41,915 bases of DNA from Paraglaciecola sp. (GTDB lineage Bacteria > Pseudomonadota > Gammaproteobacteria > Enterobacterales > Alteromonadaceae), in NCBI RefSeq assembly GCF_030730205.1, contig NZ_JANQVQ010000197.1, positions 1 to 41,915 on the forward strand, read 5' to 3'. The notes beneath the pieces were generated by a model. It was not told where the DNA came from. It ran no database searches and was given only the letters and a program-made list of their open reading frames with translations. Of this stretch, positions 26,516-35,748 are shown one piece after another; the first letter of the stretch is position 1; the number at the start of each line of letters is the position of its first letter. The translations under genes and the position numbers were made by a program.

Positions 26516-28166
26516 CATTAGGCGTCACTGTGGATTTTCACTTATCGAAGTATTGATTGCGTCGTTGATGATCATGTTGGGTGTGACAGGCTATGTGACG
26601 CTGCAAAGTGAATTTGTATTGGCAGATTCAAAGATAAATTTACGCAATATTGCTTTACGATTAGCCCAAGAAAAATTTGATGATTTAGCCAGTTTTAGTC
26701 AAGTTATAAGCGACGCTAATGGACTTGGTTATAATGATATACAGACAAATACTGGTGGTGAGTTAGCAAGTGGTCAAGTTGAGGTGGCGTTAGGTAACAA
26801 TGCGGCTAATATTCGTACGTTTACCCGAACTTGGTTGGTCAATAATCGCTATTTTGTGGATCTCGATAATGACTCGTATGCTGATACTTGGGTGGATTCG
26901 ACTCATCCTAGCCTGATTATGCCCCTTCCGACCATTGCAGGGCAGAAAAGTATTCGGATACAAATTGATTGGCTTGATTATCAAGGGGACAATCAGTCTA
27001 TTATCTTGGCGGGCTCTTTAACTCCCGTTGCCCCGAGTCGCAGTTTATTGGCTTTTTCAGATTTACCCAGTTCAAACAAGATACCCCAAGTAGTGTTTAC
27101 ACCGAGCAGTATTCCTGACTCTCATACTGTTGAGGTGGGGAATAATGAGTTTAAACAAAGTGCCAGTCCTATTATTGTTAGCCCTGAGCGTATTGAGTTG
27201 TCGATTGAAGATTATCGGCACGAAGATGGGCAATATATCAAAAGTAGCCAAGCGGATTTTACCACGGTGAGTTGTCGATGCGAGTTAGCCGGAATGGGGC
27301 AGGGTATGACACCCTCGTTTACTACAATCAGCAATGGCAAAAGCCATATTGAAGCGGGCCAACTGCAAAATAAAATGACAGGAACACCTTCTTCAACAGG
27401 GCAGTCAACTTTATGTTCGCAATGTTGCCGAGATCATCATGACAGCACGCAAACAATCGCGGATGAGCGCTTTTATCGAAACGACAGTGGCGTACCTCAT
27501 TCCCACTTTCAACTGGTAGGCGGAACTGGCTATCAACAGGCTTTGATACCTGGTGACCAATATGATGAAGCCTGTCGATTTCGCAGAGTCGATGGCTATT
27601 TTGTGTTGTATCCTGACTGGCATTTAGTTGAGTTAGTGGCGTTTAGTCCAGATTATTTTTTAAACCCCAGCAATCTAACTGCGTATGCTGCATTTAGCCA
27701 GGCGGTGATGAGTGGCCTGATCAATCATGCAAGTTTGCCGACAAAACCCATTAACAGAGATGTAGATGCCATGAACGGCGGCGGTCAACTAACGGTAAGG
27801 GGGATTTATTTGGATCCCTTGACGACAAGTGATAGGTCTTTGTTGCAGGCAAAAATTGCAAATGGCGATGCAGATTGGTTGGCTCTTACTCCTTTTTATG
27901 ACGTGAATTTGACATTATTGGCTAACTGGAGCACTGCTGACCCATCTATTGCGGTGATTTCCAATGAGCCTCTTAGTCCTTTCCCCTCGAATACGTTTCA
28001 ATATTACCAAGAATTTAGCAGAGGAGAGTTAACAATTATCAGTTCTGGAAGCACTCAAATTTCAGCTAGCGCGTCGGTGCACAACAGCACCATGGCAGGT
28101 GTGCCTCCGATTACGCCCACAGAACTTGCCACTGTGAAGAAGGATGACAGTGTTTTGCTACATTAA
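26505..28166 (+). CDS. Very large PilV/GspI (PpdC)-like minor pilin with C-terminal extension, cluster 1
   Basis: A 553-residue protein beginning as a normal PilV-type prepilin: RRHCG/FSLIEVLIASLMIMLG, then ALRLAQEKFDDLASF. Typical PilV proteins have 150-200 residues, so about 350 residues are extra. The extension has a cysteine cluster (SCRCELAG, then LCSQCCRDHHDS) and, near the C-terminus, a segment like a bacterial Ig (BIG2) strand pattern: WSTADPSIAVISNE, then SGSTQISASAS. It may act as an adhesin or ligand-binding tip in place of PilY1, which this cluster lacks; that is inference. I chose the ATG at 26505 (GGGAG upstream, eleven-base overlap with the previous gene) over the GTG at 26478. 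Confidence 0.82.
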   Translation: MIYNIRRHCGFSLIEVLIASLMIMLGVTGYVTLQSEFVLADSKINLRNIALRLAQEKFDDLASFSQVISDANGLGYNDIQTNTGGELASGQVEVALGNNAANIRTFTRTWLVNNRYFVDLDNDSYADTWVDSTHPSLIMPLPTIAGQKSIRIQIDWLDYQGDNQSIILAGSLTPVAPSRSLLAFSDLPSSNKIPQVVFTPSSIPDSHTVEVGNNEFKQSASPIIVSPERIELSIEDYRHEDGQYIKSSQADFTTVSCRCELAGMGQGMTPSFTTISNGKSHIEAGQLQNKMTGTPSSTGQSTLCSQCCRDHHDSTQTIADERFYRNDSGVPHSHFQLVGGTGYQQALIPGDQYDEACRFRRVDGYFVLYPDWHLVELVAFSPDYFLNPSNLTAYAAFSQAVMSGLINHASLPTKPINRDVDAMNGGGQLTVRGIYLDPLTTSDRSLLQAKIANGDADWLALTPFYDVNLTLLANWSTADPSIAVISNEPLSPFPSNTFQYYQEFSRGELTIISSGSTQISASASVHNSTMAGVPPITPTELATVKKDDSVLLH

Positions 28167-28330
28167 TTTATGCCAAAGCCGCTAAACAGGATGACGGGCA
28201 GTGAATAACGACATATCACCAAACCATCGAAAATATATACCTTTCGTTAAGTAAAAATAACCAAACTTCAGGGAATTTAGCTAACATACACCAACCACCA
28301 AAGTAATTTGTTCATAGGTATGGGGTTATA

Positions 28331-28978
28331 GTGTTAGAGAGTCTACCAGTCGTTCATCGAATTCATAAGGTGCCACTTCATGTGCGCGGTGTGGGTATGA
28401 TTGAAATTTTAGTCACTCTATTTATTCTCTCTGTCGGGTTATTAGGTGTTGTTTATTTGCAATTTGTCGGTTCATTTACTAACTCTGAATCTCTAAATCG
28501 ATCCCAATCCGTATTGGTGGCTCAGCAAATGTCGGAGCGACTCAGAGCCAGCGCCACCTTCTCCATTCGAGGAGATGGCTTGGTTGTGGACAATGAATAC
28601 TTTGATCCAGATAACTATAATTTTCAAACCCTCACATGCTCGGGTAGTGAGCAAGCCTACGAATGTTTTTGTAAATCACGGCCGTCGGTGATCCCTAATT
28701 GTAACGACAATATTTGTTCTGCTAGTGATCTAGCAAAGTTTGATGCTTATGAGCTGTCGTGTGCGGCGGTGATCACCAATCCCGATGTGACTATTTCATT
28801 GGATTGCGAAGACAATGATTTAATGGATTTACAAAGTTGTAGTGTCGGTTCCAAACATATCGTTACGCTCAAGTGGCCTGTAGAGAATTGGCAAAATATC
28901 AACAGAACACTCAATGCAAAATGCATGGTAGGTGAAACGAGCCCCCATGATTGCGTATCAGTAGATGTCACACTATGA
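28331..28978 (+). CDS. pilV: Type IV pilus minor pilin PilV, cluster 2
   Basis: A 215-residue PilV-type prepilin: HVRGVG/MIEILVTLFILSVGLL, then GVVYLQFVGSF and VAQQMSERLRASATF, the usual PilV blocks. The C-terminal domain has many cysteines (EQAYECFCKS, NCNDNICSA). The start is GTG at 28331 with a long leader; the ribosome site is not clear, so the start could be further in. The 164-base gap before it separates it from cluster 1, so cluster 2 probably has its own promoter. It is the first gene of pilV-pilW-pilX-pilY1-pilE, and its stop overlaps pilW as ATGA. Confidence 0.87.
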   Translation: MLESLPVVHRIHKVPLHVRGVGMIEILVTLFILSVGLLGVVYLQFVGSFTNSESLNRSQSVLVAQQMSERLRASATFSIRGDGLVVDNEYFDPDNYNFQTLTCSGSEQAYECFCKSRPSVIPNCNDNICSASDLAKFDAYELSCAAVITNPDVTISLDCEDNDLMDLQSCSVGSKHIVTLKWPVENWQNINRTLNAKCMVGETSPHDCVSVDVTL

Positions 28979-29841
28979 AAACCCCTAAGCAACAACACGG
29001 TTTTAGTCTAGTTGAGTTGATGATTTCTTTGACTATCGGTTTGATGATCTCAGGTGCGTTGATTCAAGTTATGTTAGGCAACAATGTCACTGAAAGATTA
29101 AATCAAGCGGTGTCATCGGTCCAAGAAAGTGGTCGTTTTATTATTACTCGTTTGCGCAACGATTTATTGATGACAGGCCGTTATGATAATTTATCCCCTG
29201 ATCTTAACCGAGATGTGGATGTCGCTGTCGAAGCGGCCATTGTGCAAAATAATCCTGTGCCTTTACCTGGTGATTTTGTCAATGATGCCACAGTGGGGTC
29301 GCTTGAAGGCGCTAGTGGCGCAAGTGATACCTTAGTCGTCAGCGCTCAAGCCAGCACTGATTGTCGAGGTTATAAATTAGGTTACGCCGCCAACGAAGAG
29401 TTTTATGTGGTTAATCAGTATTTTGTTACGGGCACAACACTACAGTGCAGAGGTTTTGACGGACGAGTTCTGAGGGGGCAAAAAGTCGCTGTTGGCAATG
29501 ACAGTGATAAGGCTTATACCTTACTGGACGACGTTTATAGTTTTCAAGTGCAATACGGGGTTACTAATACTCTGTCTGTAGGCGACAACTCGTCGCGACC
29601 TGTAAGATTTGTTACCGCAGACGCTTTGGCAGCGCTTCGGACTGCCGGAGCGCAAGTTGTTGCAATACGTATCGCGGTGCTACTTAAAGCCGATTCTGAT
29701 GTTCTGATTGACCCGGTCCCCTCCTTTAAATTACTGGACGAAGCAGTGTACCAGCCCACTGACAAACGTTTATTTAAGCAATTTGAAACGACGGTTACGT
29801 TACGAAATGTAAAAAACTTTATTCGCAGTAGGAATATATGA
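28975..29841 (+). CDS. pilW: Type IV pilus minor pilin PilW, cluster 2
   Basis: A 288-residue PilW: QQHG/FSLVELMISLTIGLMISG at the start, then VQESGRFIITRLRNDLLMTG, the PilW signature, and RIAVLLKADSDVL with a DKRLFKQFETTVTLRN end as in known PilW proteins. I chose the ATG at 28975 (ATGA overlap with pilV) over a longer start at 28951. Its own stop overlaps pilX in the same ATGA manner. It acts in the minor pilin complex that primes pilus assembly and carries PilY1. Confidence 0.92.
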   Translation: MKTPKQQHGFSLVELMISLTIGLMISGALIQVMLGNNVTERLNQAVSSVQESGRFIITRLRNDLLMTGRYDNLSPDLNRDVDVAVEAAIVQNNPVPLPGDFVNDATVGSLEGASGASDTLVVSAQASTDCRGYKLGYAANEEFYVVNQYFVTGTTLQCRGFDGRVLRGQKVAVGNDSDKAYTLLDDVYSFQVQYGVTNTLSVGDNSSRPVRFVTADALAALRTAGAQVVAIRIAVLLKADSDVLIDPVPSFKLLDEAVYQPTDKRLFKQFETTVTLRNVKNFIRSRNI

Positions 29842-30419
29842 ATCATACAAATATGCACAAAAATTCAGGCATGGTGATGGTATTTGCCTTACTGATATTA
29901 CTCAGTTTAACCATCCTAGGTGTCACATCTGTCGCCAGTAGTTTGATGCAAAGCAAAATGGCGGTGTCGATGGAGCGAAGCTCTCTTGCATTTGACGCTG
30001 CAGAGTCAGCGATTGCAGGTGTCATTTTTGAGGCAGAAGATAAAGTTGTCTTAGCAGATGCAAATATAAATGACCCCTTGTCTGATGCACGAGGGGGTAA
30101 CCAATTGGATTTAACTGTGCAGTCTTTAAGTTGTTTTGAAGAAAATGATTGGACCAATCGTAGCGTGACATCAGCAGGATTGAGTAAAGGAAGTCGTCAC
30201 GTAGGGACAGGAGATTATGTCGCGCAACCTGCTATTGATAGTTGGTCTAAAACCGCCTTTTTGCGCGAGCAACCTTGTGTTGGCTCTAGCAATGTTATTG
30301 GTGGTAGTAATATTAGTTGTCACGTATTTATTGTGCGTGGCTGCGGGCAATTAAAAGACAGCAACTTTGTAGTCGCAAATACCTTGAATGCCTCGGTCTT
30401 TGCACCTGCTGCCCAATAG
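29838..30419 (+). CDS. pilX: Type IV pilus minor pilin PilX, cluster 2
   Basis: A 193-residue PilX: KNSG/MVMVFALLILLSLTILGVTS, without glutamate 5, then MERSSLAFDAAESAIAGVIF, the PilX helix with AAE. The cysteines in the C-terminal half (CFEEND, EQPCVGS, SCHVFIVRGCGQ) suggest disulfides. Coupled with pilW by an ATGA overlap; pilY1 starts eleven bases after its stop. Normal length for the family. Confidence 0.92.
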   Translation: MNHTNMHKNSGMVMVFALLILLSLTILGVTSVASSLMQSKMAVSMERSSLAFDAAESAIAGVIFEAEDKVVLADANINDPLSDARGGNQLDLTVQSLSCFEENDWTNRSVTSAGLSKGSRHVGTGDYVAQPAIDSWSKTAFLREQPCVGSSNVIGGSNISCHVFIVRGCGQLKDSNFVVANTLNASVFAPAAQ

Positions 30420-30430
30420 AGGGGGCTTTT

Positions 30431-33400
30431 ATGAATACATTACGTCAAATAAATCGGGTATTTTTGTTACTTTCGGCTTTGTGTTGCGCTCATGTCGCAC
30501 TGGCAGACGACCTTGAAATTTACTTAGGTACATCCGGCTCGCAAGTGACTTACAATCCAAATGTACTTTTTATTATGGACACTTCGGGCAGTATGACAGG
30601 TAGGGACGATGGCTCTCAGTCACGCATGTTGCGGGTTCAAAATGCCCTCAAAGAAACACTCTCTTCCGTTACCAACATTAATGCAGGTTTAATGCGATTT
30701 TCTGACTACGGTGGGCCTGTTCTCTATCCGGTTCGCCCCATTGATGACGCTGTGCGCCCAGAAATTATTACCTCAATTAGTCAAGGCAGTGACGATGCTT
30801 TCGAAATTAGCTCAAGTGTCACTGTAGGTGCTAACACCCTAAAATTGTCTGAAAGTACTACGCCAGTAACTGTGGGTATACGTTATCAAAATTTGAATAT
30901 TCCAAGAGGGGCCACCATTACTAGTGCTTTTGTGCGCTTTACCTCAAATAATTACAATGTAGCAAGCACTGAATTTACGATCAGCGGTGAGTTAGTTGGT
31001 AACGCCAGTGAGTTTTCTAATACTGCGAGTAATATCACTAGTCGTGCCAAAACCGCCAACTCTGTGTTGTGGAATACGGACAACGATTGGCCAGTGTCTA
31101 ACGAAACAATTTCAACGCCAGATATCACCAGTATCATCCAAGAGATCGTCGATCAAAGCACGTGGTGTGGCGGTAACGCGCTAAGTTTATTGATTGAAGG
31201 TGTGGGCAGTTCGAGTAGTAGTGCAAGACAAGCAAAAGCCTATGAAGAAGGCTCTGGTTTATCACCACAGCTAGTCATCACTTATGACGACACAACGGCT
31301 ACAGGCTGTGTGAAAGGCGGTTATACTTATCAAGTTAGTTCGCAGCGATACAATGCTGAAGAGCGCTCAAATGGTTATGAGTCAACGGGTAGTGAACTTG
31401 GCTTTTCAAGTGGCTCAAATGACTATGTAGGGGTGATTTTTAGAAATGTCGCCCTACCAAGAAATGCTGCAATATCGAATGCTTACCTAGAATTTACCGC
31501 CTATCAAACCAGCTCTAGTAGCTATGCTTCAATGAATATTTATGGTGCCAATGTTAATGATGTAGGCAACTTCAATAATTATGACCGCTATGAACTACGT
31601 AACATCGCTAAAACTGCTGCGGTAAATTGGGCTGACATCCCTCGTTGGTACCGAAACTATACGTATCAGAGTCCTGCCGTCACCAATATTGTGCAGCAGA
31701 TTGTTAATCGCAGTGGGTGGAATGCGGGCAATGAAATGATGTTTATTATGGCTGATTTCAACGGAACTCGAGGCGCATATAGCTACAATGGGCAACCCTC
31801 TGGCGCCGTTAAATTAGTCATTGAATTTGAAGGACAAGCCACGCCAGGGCAAACATCAACGGTGCGGGACCACCTCATAAGCCAAGTCGACTCGCTCAGC
31901 GCGGAAGGTTTTACACCGATTGTTGATACCCTATATGAGGCGGCCAACTATTATGCCGGTTTCAATGTGGACTATGGCTTGAAACGAGGCGATAGCTCAA
32001 CTTCTTCTTCGGTAAGACGAAATACCAGAGTAAGCAGTCGTTTAAGTTATATTGGGGCCGACTCTGTGTTACCTAGCGGCTGTACCTTGGATAATCTCAG
32101 TAGTTCATCCTGTGTGGGTGAATATATTCCCAGCGGCGCACAATATGTTTCACCGATTACTGACAGGCAATGCCAAACCAATAACCATATTGTATTGTTG
32201 TCCGACGGCGAAGCGAATAACAACCACAGCGTTAGTAAAATAGAAAGTATGTTAGGTTTATCTTGTCGCGGTTCCGGCGGAGAAAAGTGCGGCTTGGATT
32301 TAATCCGTAATATCGGTGATGCCGATGAATCGGTGATCGACTCAAAAATCTATACCCATACCATCGGTTTTGCCGCCAATAGTACTGCAAATGCATTTTT
32401 AAATGACTTAGCAATTAATGGGAATGGTGGCTTTTACACGGCATCGAATACCGAAGATCTAGTTGATGTGTTTGCATCCATTTTGAAGACAGTAAAGGAT
32501 GTTAACGCCACGTTCGTCTCACCCGGGGTAGCAGTTAATCAACTCAACCGATTGACCCACAATGATGAATTGTATTTTGCACTATTTAAACCAGCTGAAG
32601 GCACGTTGTGGCCTGGAAATGTAAAAAAATACAAATTAGATGGCGCAGACATACTCGATAAAAACGGCAACAATGCGGTAGACAGTTTAACCGGATTTTT
32701 CAGCGACAACGCCCACAGCTATTGGTCAGTGTTAGCTGATGGCAATGATGTCCGCGATGGCGGAGCGGCAAGCCAAATGGGTTTGCCCCGCAATGTCTAC
32801 GCGTTTTCTGGTCCTGGCACGATTATGACCACAGCGAATTTAGTCCATGAAGACAACAATAATTTTACGGTGAGCGATTTAGCCCTTGGGTCGGTAGCCA
32901 ACTCAAGTACGGTCAGAGAAACCTTACTAAAATGGGCTCGGGGTGTGGATGTTCGAGATGATGATGGGGATGGACTTGATACCGATGCCCGTTTGCAAAT
33001 GGGCGACCCGATTCATTCGCAGCCTGTTATTGTTAACTATTCTCTTACTGAGAGCGCTGTCTTGGTCGCAACAAATCATGGTTATCTGCATTCGTTCGAC
33101 CCTGAAACAGGCACCGAAAATTTTGCCATTATGCCCAAAGAATTAATGGAAAATTTGTATGACTTTTATCGTGATAGCTCGACCTTTACTCACATATATG
33201 GCTTAGATGGCGACATGGTGTTGCGTTCAGTGGGTAACAATAAATATCTTTATCTGGGTATGCGCCGAGGAGGTAAAAATTATTATGCTCTTGACGTTAG
33301 CAACAAAACATCCCCCTCTTTATTATTTAAAATAGAAGGCGGTGCAGGGGAGTTTGCTAAGCTAGGGCAAACATGGTCGAAACCCACTGTCACAAAAATT

Positions 33401-34513
33401 CGAGTAGGGAGCACGGCTAAAAATGTGCTGATTTTTGGTGGTGGCTACGACGCCGACCAAGACAGCAAATTGACGCGCAGTGCCGATAGCACAGGTAACG
33501 CGGTTTTCATTGTTGATGCTGATTCTGGTGCGCTCATTTGGTCTGCGAGTAACAGTGATGCCAATTTAAATCTCAGTGATATGCAATACAGTATTCCCGC
33601 CAGAGTATCGGTCATTGACCGAGACAATGACGGCTTTGCCGATCACATGTACGTGGTAGATATGGGCGGCCAATTGTTTCGTCTCGATATTCACAATGGA
33701 GAGGCTATAAGTGACTTAGTCACCGGTGGTTTAATGGCTGACTTTGGTGGTGATAGCAATACGGATAACCGCCGGTTTTATTATGGCCCTGATGTCACTG
33801 AAATTAGTTTAGGTGCAGAGCACTATTATGCTGTTGCTCTTGGCTCTGGCTATCGAGCTCACCCTTTAAACAGTGAGATAGAAGATCATTTTTACATGAT
33901 AAAAGACACTGGCGTTTTCACTTTTGACGAAGACGGCAATTACAGTCTACCCAGCCCTGTGTTGAGTATTTCTAGTTTGTATGATGCAACGGATCATCTG
34001 TTAAGCTCGTCTGACAGCACCTTACAGCAAATAGAGGCGAATAATTTTGCACAACTTTCCGGTTGGATGATCAGGCTTGGGGCTGGTGGTGAAAAAGTGC
34101 TCGCTTCACCCTTGATATTAGATTATCAAATTATCTTTACCACTTACTTACCGGCTACGGCGAGCACAAGCTCTTGTGCACCGCCATCAGGCAATAGTCG
34201 CGCATACTTGGTTGAGCTAGTTAACGGCAACGCGGTCACCGACTTAAATCAGGATGGGGAGCAACAGCATCAAGATCGGTACGCACAGTTAAAACAAACG
34301 GGTATTGCGCCTGATACCAAAATCTTGATTGAAGATATTATTAAGCCCATTGTTTGCTTAGGCACTGAATGCGCTTCAACGGTAATCCAGCGAGACAGCA
34401 ATGGAGATCAAATTGCCTGTAACTCAGATTTTGAATGTTTAGCCGAAAATATCTACAGTAACTTTGAACGAGTACAAAAAAGCAGTTGGAAAACTGAAAT
34501 AGAAAGGCAGTAA
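30431..34513 (+). CDS. pilY1: Type IV pilus tip-associated adhesin PilY1 with interrupted vWA domain
   Basis: A 1360-residue exported protein. The signal peptide ends HVALA/DD (residues 1-25). A von Willebrand A domain starts at about residue 43 with the MIDAS motif DTSGS (50-54). It is interrupted after FSDYGGPVLYP by two tandem beta-domains (about 120-287 and 296-467), then resumes with DSLSAEGFTPIVDTLYEAAN and IVLLSDGEANN (about 590). The C-terminal half is the PilY1 beta-propeller: GDPIHSQPVIV, VATNHGYLHSFDPETG, YGLDGDMVLR, with EF-hand-like calcium loops DDDGDGLDTDARL, DRDNDGFAD and DLNQDGEQ. PilY1 caps the pilus with the minor pilins and controls retraction and adhesion. The ATG at 30431 has a GGGGG-rich site before it and gives the signal peptide. 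pilE follows after two bases. Confidence 0.94.
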   Translation: MNTLRQINRVFLLLSALCCAHVALADDLEIYLGTSGSQVTYNPNVLFIMDTSGSMTGRDDGSQSRMLRVQNALKETLSSVTNINAGLMRFSDYGGPVLYPVRPIDDAVRPEIITSISQGSDDAFEISSSVTVGANTLKLSESTTPVTVGIRYQNLNIPRGATITSAFVRFTSNNYNVASTEFTISGELVGNASEFSNTASNITSRAKTANSVLWNTDNDWPVSNETISTPDITSIIQEIVDQSTWCGGNALSLLIEGVGSSSSSARQAKAYEEGSGLSPQLVITYDDTTATGCVKGGYTYQVSSQRYNAEERSNGYESTGSELGFSSGSNDYVGVIFRNVALPRNAAISNAYLEFTAYQTSSSSYASMNIYGANVNDVGNFNNYDRYELRNIAKTAAVNWADIPRWYRNYTYQSPAVTNIVQQIVNRSGWNAGNEMMFIMADFNGTRGAYSYNGQPSGAVKLVIEFEGQATPGQTSTVRDHLISQVDSLSAEGFTPIVDTLYEAANYYAGFNVDYGLKRGDSSTSSSVRRNTRVSSRLSYIGADSVLPSGCTLDNLSSSSCVGEYIPSGAQYVSPITDRQCQTNNHIVLLSDGEANNNHSVSKIESMLGLSCRGSGGEKCGLDLIRNIGDADESVIDSKIYTHTIGFAANSTANAFLNDLAINGNGGFYTASNTEDLVDVFASILKTVKDVNATFVSPGVAVNQLNRLTHNDELYFALFKPAEGTLWPGNVKKYKLDGADILDKNGNNAVDSLTGFFSDNAHSYWSVLADGNDVRDGGAASQMGLPRNVYAFSGPGTIMTTANLVHEDNNNFTVSDLALGSVANSSTVRETLLKWARGVDVRDDDGDGLDTDARLQMGDPIHSQPVIVNYSLTESAVLVATNHGYLHSFDPETGTENFAIMPKELMENLYDFYRDSSTFTHIYGLDGDMVLRSVGNNKYLYLGMRRGGKNYYALDVSNKTSPSLLFKIEGGAGEFAKLGQTWSKPTVTKIRVGSTAKNVLIFGGGYDADQDSKLTRSADSTGNAVFIVDADSGALIWSASNSDANLNLSDMQYSIPARVSVIDRDNDGFADHMYVVDMGGQLFRLDIHNGEAISDLVTGGLMADFGGDSNTDNRRFYYGPDVTEISLGAEHYYAVALGSGYRAHPLNSEIEDHFYMIKDTGVFTFDEDGNYSLPSPVLSISSLYDATDHLLSSSDSTLQQIEANNFAQLSGWMIRLGAGGEKVLASPLILDYQIIFTTYLPATASTSSCAPPSGNSRAYLVELVNGNAVTDLNQDGEQQHQDRYAQLKQTGIAPDTKILIEDIIKPIVCLGTECASTVIQRDSNGDQIACNSDFECLAENIYSNFERVQKSSWKTEIERQ

Positions 34514-34515
34514 CA

Positions 34516-34986
34516 ATGTATTCAAATAAAAAAAATAAGAGTGCGGGATTTACCTTAGTTGAACTGATGATCGTGGTAGCCATTGTTGGCATTATCAGTA
34601 TGTTGGCCTATCCGAGTTATCAAGGCTTTATCAAAAGCAGTAACCGGTCTGCTGCACAAGCTGATTTAATGTCATTGGCAGCAGCAATGGAGCGCCACAA
34701 AGCAGCGAGTTATAGTTATAAAAAAGCAGCAGTCTCTGGAGCAGATACTGGCAGTCCAGCCAACTTTCATAAACACAGCCCTTCTGCTGAGCCTTATGCT
34801 AATCGCAAATATGATCTTCTTATCAGCCAAGCAACAGGTAGCACGTATTTAATCGAGGCAAAACCAAGTTCTAGCAGTGCACAAGCCGGTGATGGCAGTT
34901 TGTTTTTTTACAGTGATGGTCGACGTGCGTGGGATAAAGACAATAGCGGCGCTATTAGTGGTGCAGAATATTGCTGGAGTTGCTAA
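34516..34986 (+). CDS. pilE: Type IV pilus minor pilin PilE, cluster 2
   Basis: A 156-residue prepilin: KKNKSAG/FTLVELMIVVAIVGIISM with the cleavage glycine and glutamate 5, then SSNRSAAQADLMSLAAAMER, the PilE helix. The C-terminal part (AQAGDGSLFFYSDGRRAWDK and a final pair CWSC) fits the PilE disulfide loop. It is the last gene of pilV-pilW-pilX-pilY1-pilE, the order known from Pseudomonas aeruginosa. No terminator is obvious after it, only a structured stretch at about 34999-35046. Confidence 0.92.
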   Translation: MYSNKKNKSAGFTLVELMIVVAIVGIISMLAYPSYQGFIKSSNRSAAQADLMSLAAAMERHKAASYSYKKAAVSGADTGSPANFHKHSPSAEPYANRKYDLLISQATGSTYLIEAKPSSSSAQAGDGSLFFYSDGRRAWDKDNSGAISGAEYCWSC

Positions 34987-34998
34987 CTAAAGCGAATA

Positions 34999-35046
34999 GA
35001 GACGTTTGTGACGTACTTGGTTACACAACCTTAGTTTTCACGTCTC
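34999..35046. repeat. Inverted repeat after pilE
   Basis: GAGACGT (34999-35005) pairs with ACGTCTC (35040-35046), and an inner TGTGAC/GTTACA stem lies within. There is no T-tract. It could be a weak terminator or a protein-binding structure in the 216-base gap between pilE and the convergent fimT-like gene. Confidence 0.35.
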
Positions 35047-35202
35047 TTGGTCGCTGAAACTCTGTTTCCGTCTCAAGTTAACAAGGTGATAAGAAGAGCG
35101 GTAGCCGATGAGCCTAACAAGCTAAACGTTTAAAAATGTTTAACGTTGTGTCCATTTGAGTCCGTTTGATTTCATTATCCAGGCTGGGAGCACCCCTTCA
35201 GA

Positions 35203-35748
35203 TTAGGGACAACTGAGTTCAGTACCAGTGGTGTCTTCATGAATACCATTTCTATCACTATCAGTGCTCATTTTTACTCGACCTTGAAGAGTAATTGTGA
35301 TTTGCCTAGCGTATTCTGCTTCTTTGTCGGTATGACAAATTAACAACGTATAGTTGCCTGATGCCTCACCATTTGGCAAAAACATCAGTGAATTTGCCGG
35401 GCCAGTTACATAGTTATTTGGTGAAATTGCTTCAGTGGTGGCGATTAGCTCTTCGTCTGAACCCCTATCTCCATTTCCGTCAATATCAATAAAAACGATT
35501 TTTGGGGCGTCCCAATCGTTGCTGCAAACGGAATAGTCAGATGAGGGGCACACAACCGTGCTGATTTGTTGATCAATTGAATTATTTCGAGCAAACTGAA
35601 TAACCGCACTTAATTCATTGATTTGTGAGGCTATTTTATTTTTTATTAAGATGCTCTGAATACTGGGTGCCACAGCTGTCATAATAATTGCTACGATCGC
35701 TAAACTGATCAGGATTTCGATGAGGGTTACCCCTTTTTGATTCGCCAC
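35203..35748 (-). CDS. fimT: Minor pilin, FimT/GspH family
   Basis: A 181-residue prepilin: ANQKG/VTLIEILISLAIVAIIM with the cleavage glycine and glutamate 5, then ELSAVIQFARNNSIDQQIST, the GspH/FimT helix. The C-terminal domain has DIDGNGDRGSDEE and DSDRNGIHEDTTG, both aspartate-rich and possibly calcium-binding. FimT proteins bind DNA in some naturally competent bacteria, which would fit the ComEA-like protein at 2268, but no such property can be seen here. It stands alone on the minus strand, divergent from nadE, and is unlike the FimT-like protein at 24248 in its globular part. Confidence 0.88.
   Translation of the reverse strand: MANQKGVTLIEILISLAIVAIIMTAVAPSIQSILIKNKIASQINELSAVIQFARNNSIDQQISTVVCPSSDYSVCSNDWDAPKIVFIDIDGNGDRGSDEELIATTEAISPNNYVTGPANSLMFLPNGEASGNYTLLICHTDKEAEYARQITITLQGRVKMSTDSDRNGIHEDTTGTELSCP

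Noticed and set aside
24248-28166. MSHA pilus minor genes (mshC-mshO-mshP-mshD) as the identity of cluster 1
   Set aside because: No mshA, mshB or mshQ neighbours and the order GspH-PilW-PilX-PilV fits ppdA-ppdB-ygdB-ppdC better. It cannot be excluded without a phylogeny.
30317-30430. A longer pilY1 start inside pilX
   Set aside because: The added 38 residues overlap pilX and would bury the clear signal peptide that begins at the ATG at 30431, which has its own ribosome site.
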